Assembly (NCBI GenBank): GCA_037968495.1
Contig: JBBKVP010000024.1
Span: forward strand, 1 to 44,954
DNA from: Aestuarierythrobacter sp037968495
GTDB taxonomy: Bacteria; Pseudomonadota; Alphaproteobacteria; Sphingomonadales; Sphingomonadaceae
DNA length: 44,954 nt
Reading direction: 5' to 3'
The position numbers and the translations under genes are program-made. Below the pieces are notes generated by a model that did no database searches, had not been told where the DNA came from, and was given only the letters and a program-made list of their open reading frames with translations. Shown piece by piece: positions 24,560-33,276 of this stretch (its first letter is position 1; the number at the start of each line of letters is the position of its first letter).

Positions 24560-25514
24560 TCGCGCGCGGGTTGCGGTGATGGTTTCCGGCACCGGGACCA
24601 ACATGGCCGCCCTGCTCTATGCCAGCCGCCAGCCCGGTGCGATGTATGAAATTGTGCTGGTCGCCAGCAACAATCCAGATGCCGGTGCAATTGCTCTTGC
24701 CGAGGCTGAAGGTATCCCGACCTTCGCGCTGTCTCACAAGGGCATAGAACGCGCCGATCATGATGTATTGATGGATGCAGCCATCCGCAAAAGCGGCGCA
24801 GAGATGATTGCGCTCGCCGGATATATGCGGGTGCTGGGCGCGAATTTCGTGCGCAGTTGGGACGGGAGGATGCTGAACGTGCACCCTTCCCTGCTGCCCA
24901 AATATCGCGGACTAGAAACGCATAAACGCGCCATCGAAGCTGGTGACAGCCACGGCGGCGCGTCGGTGCATCTGGTAACTGAAGAATTGGATGCCGGAGA
25001 AGTGCTTGGCCAGGCCGAAGTGGCGATCCTTCCGGGCGATACCGTCGAAACGCTAGCGGCCCGCGTCAAAATCGCCGAACATCAGCTCTATCCCCGCGTG
25101 CTCATCGAGTATGCTGGACGGCCATATGATGCCGACTGGCTACTTGAACGGGTCCGCGCCTTGGCATTGGACCTGCCTGAGGCCGAAGAGCGCGAATCTC
25201 ACGGAGCGCCCGGCTGGCGCACCGGCAGCCAAAGCGGCAAGTACTTCGCATATTTCAACGACCGCCATCACGGCGGACCGCATGTCGCCTTGCTCGCAAA
25301 GACGAGCGGGCCTGACGAGATGGCGGCGCTGATCGAGCGCGATCCGGACACATTTTTCCGCCCGGCCTATTACGGCGCGAGCGGGTGGGTGGGGATCATC
25401 CTCAACCGCACCGATGCCGATTGGGATCAAGTCGCCCATTGGTTGCAGCGCAGTTGGCAAGCGGTTGCGCCCAAACGCCTGACCAAACTGATCGACATCG
25501 CGGACGAATTTTGA
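24552..25514 (+). CDS. purN: Phosphoribosylglycinamide formyltransferase fused to a YjbR/MmcQ domain
   Basis: 320 residues, clearly longer than the usual 190-220 of PurN. Residues 1 to about 190 are GAR transformylase, with SGTGTN (12-17) and the catalytic set Asn109, His111 (NVHPSLLPKYRG) and Asp147 (EELDAGEV). Residues about 197-316 match the MmcQ/YjbR double-wing family: LLERVRALALDLPEAEERE, SGKYFAYF, IERDPDTFFRPAYYGASGWV and a final SWQAVAPKRLT. The join is seamless, with no stop or frameshift between domains. The start TTG (24552) lies inside the purM end, with GGAAAG about nine bases upstream. The role of the YjbR part is unknown; family members are often called DNA-binding on structural grounds only. 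Confidence 0.9.
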   Translation: MADRARVAVMVSGTGTNMAALLYASRQPGAMYEIVLVASNNPDAGAIALAEAEGIPTFALSHKGIERADHDVLMDAAIRKSGAEMIALAGYMRVLGANFVRSWDGRMLNVHPSLLPKYRGLETHKRAIEAGDSHGGASVHLVTEELDAGEVLGQAEVAILPGDTVETLAARVKIAEHQLYPRVLIEYAGRPYDADWLLERVRALALDLPEAEERESHGAPGWRTGSQSGKYFAYFNDRHHGGPHVALLAKTSGPDEMAALIERDPDTFFRPAYYGASGWVGIILNRTDADWDQVAHWLQRSWQAVAPKRLTKLIDIADEF

Positions 25515-25559
25515 TGTTCAGCGCTAAGTCACTATGGATCGGTAGACCTTCCTAGAACC

Positions 25560-26768
25560 ATGCCGATCCCTCCCCGCCCACACCCCTTGGCCCGCGCGCC
25601 GCTAGTCGACCGGATCGACGGCTGGATTGCGAAGGGTTGGGAACGCGGCTGGATTGACGAAGTATCGCTTGATCCGCATGAGTTGCTGGCCGCTGGCAGC
25701 AAAGGCTTTCAGGCTGGTGATGAGGCTGGTGGACGAAGCGGCGAGGACATCGCCGACTGGCGCTTGAGGCTCGAAAAACTCTGCTATTCGGTCACAGACG
25801 AAGCGCGGCTCAATTCGATCGGAAAGGCGTTCGCCTATGGCCTGATAACGAGGGCCATCCAACAACGATTTGCACTCGGCGAATTGTGGCGCAAGAGGCC
25901 TGAACTGCTTGAAACCAAGCTAGCACCGCCAATCATTGTGGTTGGCCAGATGCGGTCAGGTACCACGCGCATCCACCGTCTGCTGGCCGCAGACCCAGCG
26001 CACTCGGCGACGCGATTCTGCGATAGCTGGCATCCCGTTCCGGAAAAGCCCGATCTGCGGCCAATACGCGGCGGGTTGAAGCTGTTTCTGGCGCGCAAGC
26101 TGGACCCTTGGCTCGATACGCTGCACCCTTTCGGTGCAGCGCGAGCAGATGAAGAGCTCGGCTGGCTGGCTATGGCATTCGACCACTGCGCCTATGAAGC
26201 CCAGTGGCAAATTCCGTCCTTCGTACGATTTAGTGAGCAGCGGGACTCCGCCCCAGTCTATCGCGAGTTCGCGCGCACCCTAGCAACTGATGCAGCCAAT
26301 CATGGCAACGCCCACCAGCCGCGCGTGATGAAAGTCCCGCAATTCGGCGAAGATTTGGCGGAATTGCTCGCCCAGTTCCCCGATGCCCGCGTGGTCGTCT
26401 CACGCCGTGCGCCTGACAAAGTTACCCGCAGCGCTGCGTCGTTGGTGGCCAATCAGATGACTATCCAGTCGGATGCTGCGGATTTGGCCGCAATCGAGAC
26501 AGAGTGGGAGCGCAAAGCTACTTTACGACAGGCGCGCACTGAAGAAGCGCTCGCAAAGTTCACTGGCCCTGTCGCGGAAGTCGACTTCGCGCGGCTCGGC
26601 GAGGACTGGGAGGCCGAAATCACGGCGCTTTATGCGACGATAGGCCTTGATCTAAGCGCAGAAGCGCTTGCGGCCATGACCGCAGAACAAAAAACAAATG
26701 CGCGCGCACTTCATACGAAGCACGGCGCGCATTTGGAAGAATTCGAGGCCGCAGAAACTGCAGCCTGA
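25560..26768 (+). CDS. Sulfotransferase family protein
   Basis: 402 residues. The PAPS-binding loop VVGQMRSGTTRIHRLL (about 127-142) and the 3'-phosphate strand ARVVVSRRAPDKV with following Ser residues are present, which defines the sulfotransferase fold. The N-terminal 120 residues are extra and helical. The acceptor is unknown; in related bacteria these may act on lipids, sugars or hydroxylated acids. It stands 45 bp after purN in the same direction and converges with ndk, with 6 bp between stops. Confidence 0.85.
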   Translation: MPIPPRPHPLARAPLVDRIDGWIAKGWERGWIDEVSLDPHELLAAGSKGFQAGDEAGGRSGEDIADWRLRLEKLCYSVTDEARLNSIGKAFAYGLITRAIQQRFALGELWRKRPELLETKLAPPIIVVGQMRSGTTRIHRLLAADPAHSATRFCDSWHPVPEKPDLRPIRGGLKLFLARKLDPWLDTLHPFGAARADEELGWLAMAFDHCAYEAQWQIPSFVRFSEQRDSAPVYREFARTLATDAANHGNAHQPRVMKVPQFGEDLAELLAQFPDARVVVSRRAPDKVTRSAASLVANQMTIQSDAADLAAIETEWERKATLRQARTEEALAKFTGPVAEVDFARLGEDWEAEITALYATIGLDLSAEALAAMTAEQKTNARALHTKHGAHLEEFEAAETAA

Positions 26769-26774
26769 GGCGAA

Positions 26775-27197
26775 TTAGCCGACGATTTCATCTTCGTTGA
26801 AGAAGTATGCGATTTCGATGGCGGCATTTTCGTCGCTGTCCGAACCGTGAACCGAATTGGCTTCGATGCTCTCGGCTACTTCACCGCGAATCGTGCCGGG
26901 TGCCGCGTCAGCCGGGTTGGTTGCGCCCATGATGTCGCGGTTGCGCTGCATGGCGTTCTCGCCTTCGAGAACCTGTACAACGACTGGGCCGCTGATCATG
27001 AAATCGACGAGTTCGCCGAAGAAAGGGCGTTCCTTATGAACCGCATAGAATCCTTCGGCCTGTTCGCGGGTCATCTGGATGCGCTTGGAGGCAACAACGC
27101 GAAGGCCGGCGTCTTCCAGCATCTGGGTGACTTTGCCGGTCATGTTGCGCTTGGTCGCATCAGGCTTGATGATCGAGAATGTGCGGTTAGCGGCCAT
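26775..27197 (-). CDS. ndk: Nucleoside diphosphate kinase
   Basis: 140 residues, the standard length. It transfers the gamma phosphate from ATP to NDPs through a phospho-histidine, His117 in NSVHGSDS. Other landmarks are RTFSIIKPDATKRN and RDIMGATNPADAAPGTIR. The ATG at 27197 has AAGGAA about nine bases upstream; the open frame extends further up but that part belongs to no protein. It is last in the pepA-DUF2256-holC-ndk run, 85 bp after holC. Confidence 0.98.
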   Translation of the reverse strand: MAANRTFSIIKPDATKRNMTGKVTQMLEDAGLRVVASKRIQMTREQAEGFYAVHKERPFFGELVDFMISGPVVVQVLEGENAMQRNRDIMGATNPADAAPGTIRGEVAESIEANSVHGSDSDENAAIEIAYFFNEDEIVG

Positions 27198-27282
27198 GAG
27201 TATTTCCTTGAATGTTATAGAGGGGAATCTGTTGCGCGCGCCCCTAGCGGGGAACGCAGGTTTGGGCAAGCGGAGACGGCCC

Positions 27283-27720
27283 CTAGGCCACCTTGACCCA
27301 TTTGCCGTCTTCCTGCCGGAAGAAGCTGCGTTCAAGCTCTTCGCCGCCGTCGAGCGAACGCCAAGTCGAGCGCGCATCTTCGACCGTACCCTCACCAAAC
27401 AGCAGGAAGCTCCGGTCGAAACCAGACGCGCCATCGCGCCATTCGCCGTCAGCAAATACAACGTGGCTGGCTTTATTGGCTGCGGCGCAATCCGCGGACA
27501 GCAATATAGGCTGCTGGTCTGCTCCCACAGCATCCGCCCTTCCATTGGCGAGAAAGGCTTCGGGCGCGGTTTCCCAAAGCATTTTGCCGATACGGTCGAG
27601 CTGTTCGCTGTCCTTGGAAACAACTAGCAAACGCTCGCCAGCAGCGCGCACTTTTTGGGCAATCATGGCGACAACTTTTTCGGCGGGGTCGCGGCTTAGC
27701 TGCCAGAAATCGACTTTCAT
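27283..27720 (-). CDS. holC: DNA polymerase III subunit chi
   Basis: 145 residues. The N-terminus MKVDFWQL and the central region (LLVVSKDSEQLDRIGKMLW, FLANGRAD, QPILLS) match HolC, which links the clamp loader to single-strand-binding protein. Its ATG overlaps the stop of the small DUF2256 gene by four bases (ATGA). It follows pepA, the usual alphaproteobacterial order. Confidence 0.93.
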   Translation of the reverse strand: MKVDFWQLSRDPAEKVVAMIAQKVRAAGERLLVVSKDSEQLDRIGKMLWETAPEAFLANGRADAVGADQQPILLSADCAAANKASHVVFADGEWRDGASGFDRSFLLFGEGTVEDARSTWRSLDGGEELERSFFRQEDGKWVKVA

Positions 27721-27878
27721 TCGGCCTTACCTTCCGTCCCCTTATTGCGCCTGCAACGATCGGAACAAAACTTCACATTGTCCCAATCGCGCTCCCATTT
27801 CTTACGCCAAGTGAATGGCAGGCCGCATGCGGCGCAGTCCTTCGATGGAAGGTCCGCCTTTTGCCGCATACGACCCAT
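27717..27878 (-). CDS. DUF2256 zinc-ribbon protein
   Basis: 53 residues, easily missed because of its size. The frame reads MGRMRQKADLPSKDC, then AACGLPFTWRKKWERDW and VKFCSDRCRR. Four cysteines as CxxC...CxxxC (DCAAC; FCSDRC) form a zinc-ribbon, and the block PFTWRKKWERDWDNVKFCS is the DUF2256 signature. The stop overlaps the holC start (ATGA), and the ATG lies 9 bp after the pepA stop. Function unknown. Confidence 0.9.
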   Translation of the reverse strand: MGRMRQKADLPSKDCAACGLPFTWRKKWERDWDNVKFCSDRCRRNKGTEGKAE

Positions 27879-27887
27879 CTTTTGTGC

Positions 27888-29345
27888 TTAAGCCTCCAGC
27901 ACGTCGCGGACATAGCGGTCGAGCAAACGCACGCCAAAGCCTGATGCGCCCTTGTCCCAAGTTGCGCCCGGCTTGTCGGTCCATACTGTGCCAGCAATGT
28001 CGAGGTGCGCCCAAGGAGTGCCCTTCTTGATGAAGCGGTGGAGGAACTGCGCCGCAGTGATTGAACCTGCGCCGCGCGGTCCGACATTGCGGATGTCGGC
28101 AATCGGGCTGTCTATCAGCTTGTCATATGCGGGACCAATGGGCATCCGCCACAGCTTGTCACCGGTAGATTTACCCGCCGAGACCAGCTTGTCCGACAAA
28201 TCATCATCGTTCGAGAAGCACCCTGCATGTTCATGGCCGAGCGAAATGATAATCGCACCGGTTAGCGTGGCGAGATCGACCACGGCGGCTGGTTCGTATA
28301 TCTTCTGCGTCCAACAAAGCGCGTCACATAGTACCAAGCGGCCCTCCGCATCCGTGTTGATCACTTCGATGGTTTGGCCGTCCATGCTCTTGACCACATC
28401 GCCTGGGCGCTGGGCGTTACCGTCGGGCATATTCTCGACGAGGCCAACCACGCCGACAACATCAGCCTTGGCCTTGCGGCCTGCCAGCGCGAGCATCGTG
28501 CCCGCAACTGCGCCCGCGCCGCCCATGTCGAACTTCATGTCTTCCATGCCCGCACCCGGCTTGATCGAAATACCGCCGGTATCGAAGGTTACGCCCTTGC
28601 CGACAAAGGCAGTCGGCTTGGCGGCGGAGGTCTCGCCCTTCCAACGCATAGCGAGGATCTTGGAATCCTTGCGGGACCCCTGCCCGACACCGAGCAGCGC
28701 GCCCATGCCAAGCTCCTCCATTTCCTTTTCTTCAAGGATCAGGAATTCAATCCCCATGCCGTCCATTCGCTCCTTGCAACGTTCGACGAAGCTGGCGGGG
28801 TAAATGACATTGGCAGGCTCGGTCACTAGCTCGCGAGTAAATTCGACGCCTGCTGCAACAGCGGCGGCATCGGCCCATGCGGCTTCAGCGCCGTCAGGCG
28901 CGCCGACGACGGTGATCGCATTGAGGGTCTTCTTCTGATCTTCCTTCTGCGTGGTGCGGTATTGATCCATCCGCCAGCCGCGCAAACGTGCGCCCATCAG
29001 TAAGGCCGCCGCACCCTCGGCATCCACGCCGCTATCTGTCAGGTTGATGGCCAAGGCTTTCTCGCCCGAAGTCAGGAATTTCGCCGTCAGCGCCGCGCCA
29101 GCCTTTTCGAGATTTGCCGCTAGCGTTTTTGCATCCTTTGCGCCCAAACCGAGCAAGGCGTTGCGGCGGCCCTGATCACCGTCTTGGTCCCAGAATTCGA
29201 AGAGTTGCCCGACCTTGCCATCGAACCGGCTGGAAACCGCACCGTAAGTTATGTGGGTCGGCAAATCCGGCATTGCATCTTTCCACACGGGGCAGGCGAC
29301 AAGGCGGATATCGGCGGGGGCGACGTCGGAAAAAGTGATTTGCAT
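27888..29345 (-). CDS. pepA: Leucyl aminopeptidase, M17 family
   Basis: 485 residues. Two-metal aminopeptidase: Lys250 and Asp255 (VGKGVTFDTGG), Lys262, Asp273 (FDMGG), and NTDAEGRL (330-337) giving Asp332, Glu334 and Arg336 are all present, so it should be active on peptide N-termini. The ATG at 29345 has CGGAG five bases upstream; the frame continues upstream but overlaps the divergent lptD start. It heads the pepA-DUF2256-holC-ndk run and faces lptD across about 100 bp. Confidence 0.97.
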   Translation of the reverse strand: MQITFSDVAPADIRLVACPVWKDAMPDLPTHITYGAVSSRFDGKVGQLFEFWDQDGDQGRRNALLGLGAKDAKTLAANLEKAGAALTAKFLTSGEKALAINLTDSGVDAEGAAALLMGARLRGWRMDQYRTTQKEDQKKTLNAITVVGAPDGAEAAWADAAAVAAGVEFTRELVTEPANVIYPASFVERCKERMDGMGIEFLILEEKEMEELGMGALLGVGQGSRKDSKILAMRWKGETSAAKPTAFVGKGVTFDTGGISIKPGAGMEDMKFDMGGAGAVAGTMLALAGRKAKADVVGVVGLVENMPDGNAQRPGDVVKSMDGQTIEVINTDAEGRLVLCDALCWTQKIYEPAAVVDLATLTGAIIISLGHEHAGCFSNDDDLSDKLVSAGKSTGDKLWRMPIGPAYDKLIDSPIADIRNVGPRGAGSITAAQFLHRFIKKGTPWAHLDIAGTVWTDKPGATWDKGASGFGVRLLDRYVRDVLEA

Positions 29346-29447
29346 GTGGGCTCCGTTTCGGGATCGATTGTGCAGCAATTGAGGGCAAGCGCCCGATGCT
29401 GCGTTCATAGCATTGCAGTTAGGTGCGCGCGGTGCGATAGGCAAGCC

Positions 29448-31727
29448 ATGCTCCCCCGTCCGCAGTCCTTGCTGCAAGCCACTCAGCGGTGCTTGCCTAC
29501 AATATTGACGACCCGCGCCGCGCTGATGATCGGCGCTTTGGCCCTGCCTTTTGCGCCGACTGCGGTGCTGGCTCAGGATGAGCTGCCCTCGCCTCAAGAC
29601 ACGCCAGTCGAAGCGGCGCCGCAACAAGAACGCGAAATCGCCTTTGAGGCTGACGAGCTTTCCTACGATTCGGAAAGCGACATCGTTACTGCATCAGGTG
29701 ATGTAATTCTCCAACGCGGCGACCAGTCGGTGCGCTCCAATAACATCAGCTGGGACCGCAAGAGCGGTGCAATTCTGGCCAGCGGCAACGTCCGCTTTGT
29801 TGATGAGAACGGCAACCAGCTCTTCACAGAAAGCCTCGAGCTTACTGACGAGCTTAAAGCTGGTGCGATGGAAGATTTGCTACTCGCCATGCGCGAAGGC
29901 GGCAGGTTGGCAGCGCGGTCGGGCCTGCGCGATGAAAATGGCGCGATCCAGCTAACCGACGCGGCATATTCCGCCTGCGCGGTGCAAGACGCCGACGGCT
30001 GCTCCAAAACGCCTAGCTGGCGGATTACAGCAGACCGCGTTTCATACGATCCGGCGAGCAGTATGATCCGGTTCAAAGGCGCTTACCTCGAGCTATTTGG
30101 CGCGCGCATTCTGCCGTTGCCCGGTCTCGCAGTGAGGACGGATGGCCAAGCAGTCTCGGGTATCATGGTGCCGGGTCTGCGGATCTCGGAATCCAACGGC
30201 GTCGAGATCAACGGCAGCTATTACTTCAAGCTCGATAAGAACCGCGATCTAGAAATCGGCGCATCGCTCTATACTGAAGCAGCGCCGATGCTGAACGCTC
30301 ATTACCGCCATTTGGGTGATGATGGCGCGCTCCAAATCACCGGCTATGCCACCCGCAGCCAGCAATTGTCCCAGATTGCCGGAGTGGGTGATGGCGACAA
30401 GGAATTTCGCGGTTATCTTGCAGTCAACGGCACGTTCCAATTTACCCCGGAATGGAGTCTGACGACTTCAACGCGGCTAGTTACTGACCGCACGTTCCTG
30501 CGCCGCTATGACATCAGCAATGACGACCGGTTGCGCTCGATGATCGATATCGAGCGGATCGACGAAGATTCCTATCTCTCCATTGCAGGTTGGGCCACGC
30601 AAACGTTGCGGCCGGGTGATAGCCAATCTGACGAGCCGATTGCGCTGCCCCTGATCGATTATCGCCGCCGACTGGCTGATCCTGTCATGGGCGGTAGGGT
30701 TGAACTGCAAGCTAACACGCTCGCTCTCTATCGCGCAGTCGGGCAGGACACGCAAAGGGCGTTTGCCGGGGCGCGTTGGGATATGCGGCGTTTGACCGGC
30801 GCTGGACAGGAAATCACCTTAACAGCCCTCGCGCGCGGTGATGTATACCATGCGAATGATACCGCGCTGACGCAAACCGCCGTTTACGCGGGTAACGAAG
30901 GCTGGGAAGCGCGGGCAATCGGGCTTGCAGCGGTCGACGTCAAATGGCCGTTCGTCGGCGAAGCTTTTGGCGGAACGCAGATATTTACCCCGCGCCTGCA
31001 AGTGGTTGCCTCCCCCGCGATCAAAAACCTCGCTATTCCGAATGAGGATGCGCGCGCGGTTGATCTGGAAGACAGCAATTTGTTCGCGCTCAACCGTTTC
31101 CCCGGATATGACCGGGTCGAAGATGGCACCCGGCTGACCTACGGCTTGGACTGGGAACTGACCCGGCCCGGGCTACGCGTCAAAACCACCGTAGGCCAGT
31201 CTTACCGCTTGACCAATTTCCGCGATATTCTGCCCGATGGCACGGGTCTGTCAGACCGCTGGTCTGATTTCGTTGGCCGCACTGAAGTGCGCTACAAGGA
31301 CTTTGTGTCGCTGACGCACCGCTTCCGGCTCGACAAAGATAATCTCGCCGTCCGCCGCAACGAATTCGATGTTACGGTGGGTTCGCGCAAGACCTACCTC
31401 GAAATCGGATATTTGCGGCTCAACCGCGATATTCAGGAATTTGAAGATTTGCAGGACCGCGAAGAATTGCGGCTGGCCGGCCGCGTGAAATTCGCGCGCT
31501 ATTTCTCGCTCTTCGGATCAGGGGTCATCAATCTCACCGACCAAGAGGAAGACCCCACCCTGACCTCTGACGGTTTCGAGCCACTGCGCACACGCGTCGG
31601 CGTCGCCTACACGGACGATTGCCTTGAAATGGGCCTGACCTGGCGCCGCGATTACGCCACTCAGGGCGATGCAGAACGCGGCAACACTTTTCAGGTCTTC
31701 TTTGCATTGCGTAATCTCGGCTTCTGA
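29448..31727 (+). CDS. lptD: LPS-assembly protein LptD
   Basis: 759 residues. An outer-membrane beta-barrel that inserts LPS with LptE. The signal peptide runs from the ATG at 29448 through MIGALALPFAPTAVLAQ. The N-terminal OstA-like beta-jellyroll is at about 45-180 (IAFEADELSYDSESDIVTASGDVILQ...) and the barrel fills the rest, ending in FFALRNLGF with terminal phenylalanine. It leads the run lptD-surA-pdxA-rsmA, and SurA is the chaperone needed for LptD folding, so the order is functional. It is divergent from pepA. Confidence 0.95.
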   Translation: MLPRPQSLLQATQRCLPTILTTRAALMIGALALPFAPTAVLAQDELPSPQDTPVEAAPQQEREIAFEADELSYDSESDIVTASGDVILQRGDQSVRSNNISWDRKSGAILASGNVRFVDENGNQLFTESLELTDELKAGAMEDLLLAMREGGRLAARSGLRDENGAIQLTDAAYSACAVQDADGCSKTPSWRITADRVSYDPASSMIRFKGAYLELFGARILPLPGLAVRTDGQAVSGIMVPGLRISESNGVEINGSYYFKLDKNRDLEIGASLYTEAAPMLNAHYRHLGDDGALQITGYATRSQQLSQIAGVGDGDKEFRGYLAVNGTFQFTPEWSLTTSTRLVTDRTFLRRYDISNDDRLRSMIDIERIDEDSYLSIAGWATQTLRPGDSQSDEPIALPLIDYRRRLADPVMGGRVELQANTLALYRAVGQDTQRAFAGARWDMRRLTGAGQEITLTALARGDVYHANDTALTQTAVYAGNEGWEARAIGLAAVDVKWPFVGEAFGGTQIFTPRLQVVASPAIKNLAIPNEDARAVDLEDSNLFALNRFPGYDRVEDGTRLTYGLDWELTRPGLRVKTTVGQSYRLTNFRDILPDGTGLSDRWSDFVGRTEVRYKDFVSLTHRFRLDKDNLAVRRNEFDVTVGSRKTYLEIGYLRLNRDIQEFEDLQDREELRLAGRVKFARYFSLFGSGVINLTDQEEDPTLTSDGFEPLRTRVGVAYTDDCLEMGLTWRRDYATQGDAERGNTFQVFFALRNLGF

Positions 31728-31896
31728 CCGGCCTACTGACCGTTTTGAGATAGATTGGGCCGTCCACAGATACATTTGGCAGCGGCCATGCTTTCAGCTA
31801 TCGGCGCAGATGTCAGCTAGGGTTAAGACACCGCTAGGCAAATAGCGGACAACAATTTGACAGGTGCAGCTTTGCGCCGCTTACAGGATTTTTCGT

Positions 31897-33264
31897 GTGA
31901 TCGGGTTCATTAAACTCAAAACTTCCAATTCTTGGCGCGCCATTGCGCTTGCCAGCGCGGCCCTTGCCTGCACAGCCTTTGCTTCAGCGCCAGGCGCCGC
32001 TCAGGTTTCTGGCGGCGGAGCGAACACGCTCAACATCCCTGCTGATGTGACCCTGCTCGGCCAAAACGATCCCTATAACCGCAAGGCAACTGCGGTCGTA
32101 AACGGTCAGATCATCACCGGCACCGACGTCGAACAACGCGTGGCGCTGCTGGTTGCAGCCAGTGAAGGTGAGGTTCCCGCAGACGAATTGGAGCGTTTGC
32201 GGATGCAGGTTCTCCGTAATCTGATCGACGAAACACTGCAAATCCAGGAAGCCAAGGCTCAGGATATCACTATCTCGCAGGCTGAAATCGACCAAAGTTA
32301 CAACCGTGTCGCGGCTCAAAACTTCGGGCAAGATACTGCTCAGATGGATGCTTATCTCGCGCAAATCGGTTCTTCGCCGGCATCACTGAAGCGCCAGATC
32401 GAAGGCGAGCTGGCTTGGCAGAATCTGCTCGGCAGCACGATCAGCCCGTTCATCAACGTTTCGCTCGACGAAGTAAACGAGTTGCTCGAGCGGCTCGAAG
32501 CTTCGCGCGGTACGGAAGAGTATCGCCTCGGCGAAATCTACCTTTCAGCGACCACGGAAACGCGCCCAGCGGTTATGGAAAATGCGCGCCGAATCATCGA
32601 TCAGCTACGCGAAGGCGGCAGCTTTGTTGCCTATGCACGGCAGTTTTCCGAAGCATCGACCGCCGCTGTCGGCGGCGATTTGGGCTGGCTGCGCTTGCCG
32701 CAATTACCCACCGAACTCGGTGTTGTTGCCCGCGAAATGGAGCCTGGGCAGCTTGTCGGACCGGTCGACATTCCCGGCGGCATGTCGATCCTTTATATGA
32801 TCGATAAACGCCAGGTGCTAATGTCCGATCCGCGCGACGCCTTACTCAGCCTCAAGCAAATCTCCATCAAAATTGATCCAGCCCAGGGTGAGACGGCAGC
32901 GCAGCAGCGCGTTGCGGAATTCACGCAGTCCGTGAATGCAATCCCAGGTTGCGGTGCGGCTGAAACGGCGGCTGCAGCAATGGGCGCGGACATCGTCACG
33001 AATGATCAGGTGCAAGTCCGCGCGCTGCCCGACGCTTTGCAATCGGCGATGCTGCAGTTGCAGCTTGGTCAGGTCACGCCGCCATTCGGTTCGATTGAAG
33101 ATGGCATTCGGGTGCTGATGCTCTGCGGCCGTGACGATCCCAAGGCTGCAAGCGGCCCCAGCTTCGACCAGCTGAAGAACCAGTTGGAAGAAGACAGGAT
33201 CAACAAGCGTGCCACACGTTATTTGCGCGACCTGCGCAATGACGCTCTGATCCGCTACAACTAG
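31897..33264 (+). CDS. surA: Peptidylprolyl isomerase SurA
   Basis: 455 residues. It has a signal peptide (...SAALACTAFASAPGAAQ), a SurA N-terminal chaperone domain (about 60-190, NRKATAVVNGQIITGTDVEQRVALL...) and one clear parvulin domain (about 205-310, EYRLGEIYLSATTET ... GGSFVAYARQFSEASTAAVGGDLGWL). A weaker parvulin-like region follows (LSLKQISIK...). It folds outer-membrane proteins in the periplasm. I chose the GTG at 31897, with AGGA six bases upstream; a GTG at 31864 is the alternative. It is 12 bp from pdxA and downstream of lptD. Confidence 0.92.
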   Translation: MIGFIKLKTSNSWRAIALASAALACTAFASAPGAAQVSGGGANTLNIPADVTLLGQNDPYNRKATAVVNGQIITGTDVEQRVALLVAASEGEVPADELERLRMQVLRNLIDETLQIQEAKAQDITISQAEIDQSYNRVAAQNFGQDTAQMDAYLAQIGSSPASLKRQIEGELAWQNLLGSTISPFINVSLDEVNELLERLEASRGTEEYRLGEIYLSATTETRPAVMENARRIIDQLREGGSFVAYARQFSEASTAAVGGDLGWLRLPQLPTELGVVAREMEPGQLVGPVDIPGGMSILYMIDKRQVLMSDPRDALLSLKQISIKIDPAQGETAAQQRVAEFTQSVNAIPGCGAAETAAAAMGADIVTNDQVQVRALPDALQSAMLQLQLGQVTPPFGSIEDGIRVLMLCGRDDPKAASGPSFDQLKNQLEEDRINKRATRYLRDLRNDALIRYN

Positions 33265-33276
33265 GTTTTCGGCAAC

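Noticed and set aside
27952..28803. Plus-strand open frame (283 codons) antisense to pepA
   Set aside because: Rich in Ser and Pro from complementing pepA codons; pepA has all active-site residues.
31857..31885. TTGACA at 31857-31862 as a surA promoter
   Set aside because: The -35 is perfect, but no acceptable -10 lies at 16-18 bp (CTTACA or TTACAG). surA is probably co-transcribed with lptD.
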